Of a stretch of 64,000 bases of DNA, positions 63,356-64,000 are shown one piece after another. Under the pieces are notes generated by a model that saw nothing but the letters and a program-made list of their open reading frames with translations, did no database searches and was not told the origin of the DNA. Source of the DNA: Devosia insulae DS-56 (lineage in GTDB: Bacteria > Pseudomonadota > Alphaproteobacteria > Rhizobiales > Devosiaceae); assembly GCF_000970465.2 (NCBI RefSeq), contig NZ_LAJE02000044.1, forward strand, positions 1 to 64,000. Reading direction: 5' to 3'. The position numbers and the translations under genes are program-made. Numbering within the stretch: the first letter of the stretch is position 1; the number at the start of each line of letters is the position of its first letter.

Positions 63356-63604
63356 GTGAGCAACTATCACGCCTATGCCGACGACTGCCAGGCCGCCACC
63401 GTGTCCGGCTGGCAAGCCGCAGCCGACCTCGCCGCCGCGTTGCGGAGCGGCTTCCGCACGGCAATCGCGCCGCTCCACAACGCCATGCTGCGCCGCGCCA
63501 CCGAGCAACGGGTCGCGGATTTCCCCGACCATTTGCTGCGCGACCTCGGTTACGAGCGCGACTGGGATGGTGCGATCCACCCGGTCGGCCGTGACAACGC
63601 CTGA
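63356..63604 (+). CDS. DUF1127-like small protein
   Basis: An 82-residue protein starting with GTG, preceded by AAAGGAA. The end matches the DUF1127 pattern (RRATEQRVADFPDHLLRDLGYERDW), a short Arg-rich family with roles in RNA and phosphate/carbon metabolism in some alphaproteobacteria. It is probably co-transcribed with the VOC gene, 12 bases later. Confidence 0.8.
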   Translation: MSNYHAYADDCQAATVSGWQAAADLAAALRSGFRTAIAPLHNAMLRRATEQRVADFPDHLLRDLGYERDWDGAIHPVGRDNA

Positions 63605-63616
63605 GGGAGAAGAACC

Positions 63617-64000
63617 ATGGCAAAACTCTTTCCTCACCTCTGGTTCCAGGACCAGGCCGAAGCTGCGATGGCGTTCTACGCGTCGATCTTCAAGGACGCC
63701 AAAGTGCTCGGGCGCAGCGTGATGCCCGATCCGGAACTGTCGGTGGTGCGCTTCGAACTCGCCGGCCAGCCGGTGGTGGCGCTCAATGCCAACTCGCCGG
63801 CGCACTACAACGAATCCTTCTCGTTCCTGATCGAGACCGAAGACCAGGAGGAGACCGACTATTATTGGAACGCGCTGATCGCCGATGGCGGCAAGGAGCA
63901 GCCCTGCGGCTGGCTCACCGACAAGTTCGGGGTCTACTGGCAGGTATCGCCGACCCGGCTATCGCAACTGCTGGCGGACCCGGACCGTGAAAAGGCCGGC
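63617..64000 (+). CDS. VOC/PhnB-like protein, 5' part
   Basis: The first 128 residues of a glyoxalase-superfamily protein of the PhnB/3-demethylubiquinone-methyltransferase-like type: LFPHLWFQDQAEAAMAFY at the start, LAGQPVVALN and WLTDKFGVYWQVSP near the end. The remainder lies beyond the window. Members bind a metal and often act on small reactive compounds or only bind them; function not set. Confidence 0.87.
   Translation, partial: MAKLFPHLWFQDQAEAAMAFYASIFKDAKVLGRSVMPDPELSVVRFELAGQPVVALNANSPAHYNESFSFLIETEDQEETDYYWNALIADGGKEQPCGWLTDKFGVYWQVSPTRLSQLLADPDREKAG

Overview
The window is about 64 kb of high-GC DNA that reads as a chromosomal segment of an alphaproteobacterium, most likely Hyphomicrobiales (a Devosia-like organism is my guess, not proven). 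The pointers are a GcrA cell-cycle regulator, a coxMNOP-style oxidase operon with two subunit III genes, a SAM-II riboswitch upstream of metZ, PstA and PstC with long N-terminal regions, and scattered short palindromic intergenic repeats. Both ends cut genes: the left edge holds the 3' part of a sugar-type ABC ATPase, the right edge the 5' part of a VOC/PhnB-like gene.

Layout. 1-2.8 kb: ABC ATPase end, then a roughly 1.9 kb island remnant between a broken 3' tRNA copy and an intact tRNA-Gly(CCC). 2.9-7.8 kb: cytochrome c and a five-gene terminal oxidase operon. 8.2-14.9 kb: a signalling cluster (class III cyclase with ATPase/TPR region, receiver fused to a thioredoxin-reductase-like flavoprotein lacking the redox cysteines, cNMP-binding histidine kinase, UBP-type zinc finger). 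15-19.9 kb: LuxR-type regulator, a curlin-repeat amyloid-like protein and a beta-barrel outer-membrane protein. 20.4-22.9 kb: dCTP deaminase and riboswitch-controlled metZ.

22.9-28.7 kb is the most unusual part. Five tiny paralogous precursor-like peptides (27-30 aa), most followed by a hairpin, lead into seven genes whose reading frames all overlap: PqqD-like recognition protein, lasso-type B2 transglutaminase-fold peptidase, HPr-kinase-like protein, nucleotidyltransferase, adenylate-forming ligase, GNAT acyltransferase and a carrier protein. The lasso cyclase is absent and the peptide tails are too short for a lasso ring, so this looks like a RiPP pathway making something other than a lasso peptide, perhaps an acylated or phosphorylated short peptide.

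29-42.5 kb: MacAB-type efflux, Hsp33, argF/argD, gcrA and a run of general metabolic enzymes (dienelactone hydrolase, aldo/keto reductase, ThuA-like, amidase). 42.7-51.4 kb: a Pho regulon block (phoR, pstSCAB, phoU, phoB, divergent ppk2) with clear PHO boxes. 51.5-59 kb: a cluster that fits ethanolamine or amino-alcohol use through gamma-glutamylation (amidohydrolase, permease, glutamine-synthetase-like ligase, aldehyde dehydrogenase, iron alcohol dehydrogenase), interrupted by a PIN toxin-antitoxin pair. 59-64 kb: fructuronate-reductase-like enzyme and a KDG-type sugar kinase, a LysR regulator, a DUF1127 protein and the VOC gene.
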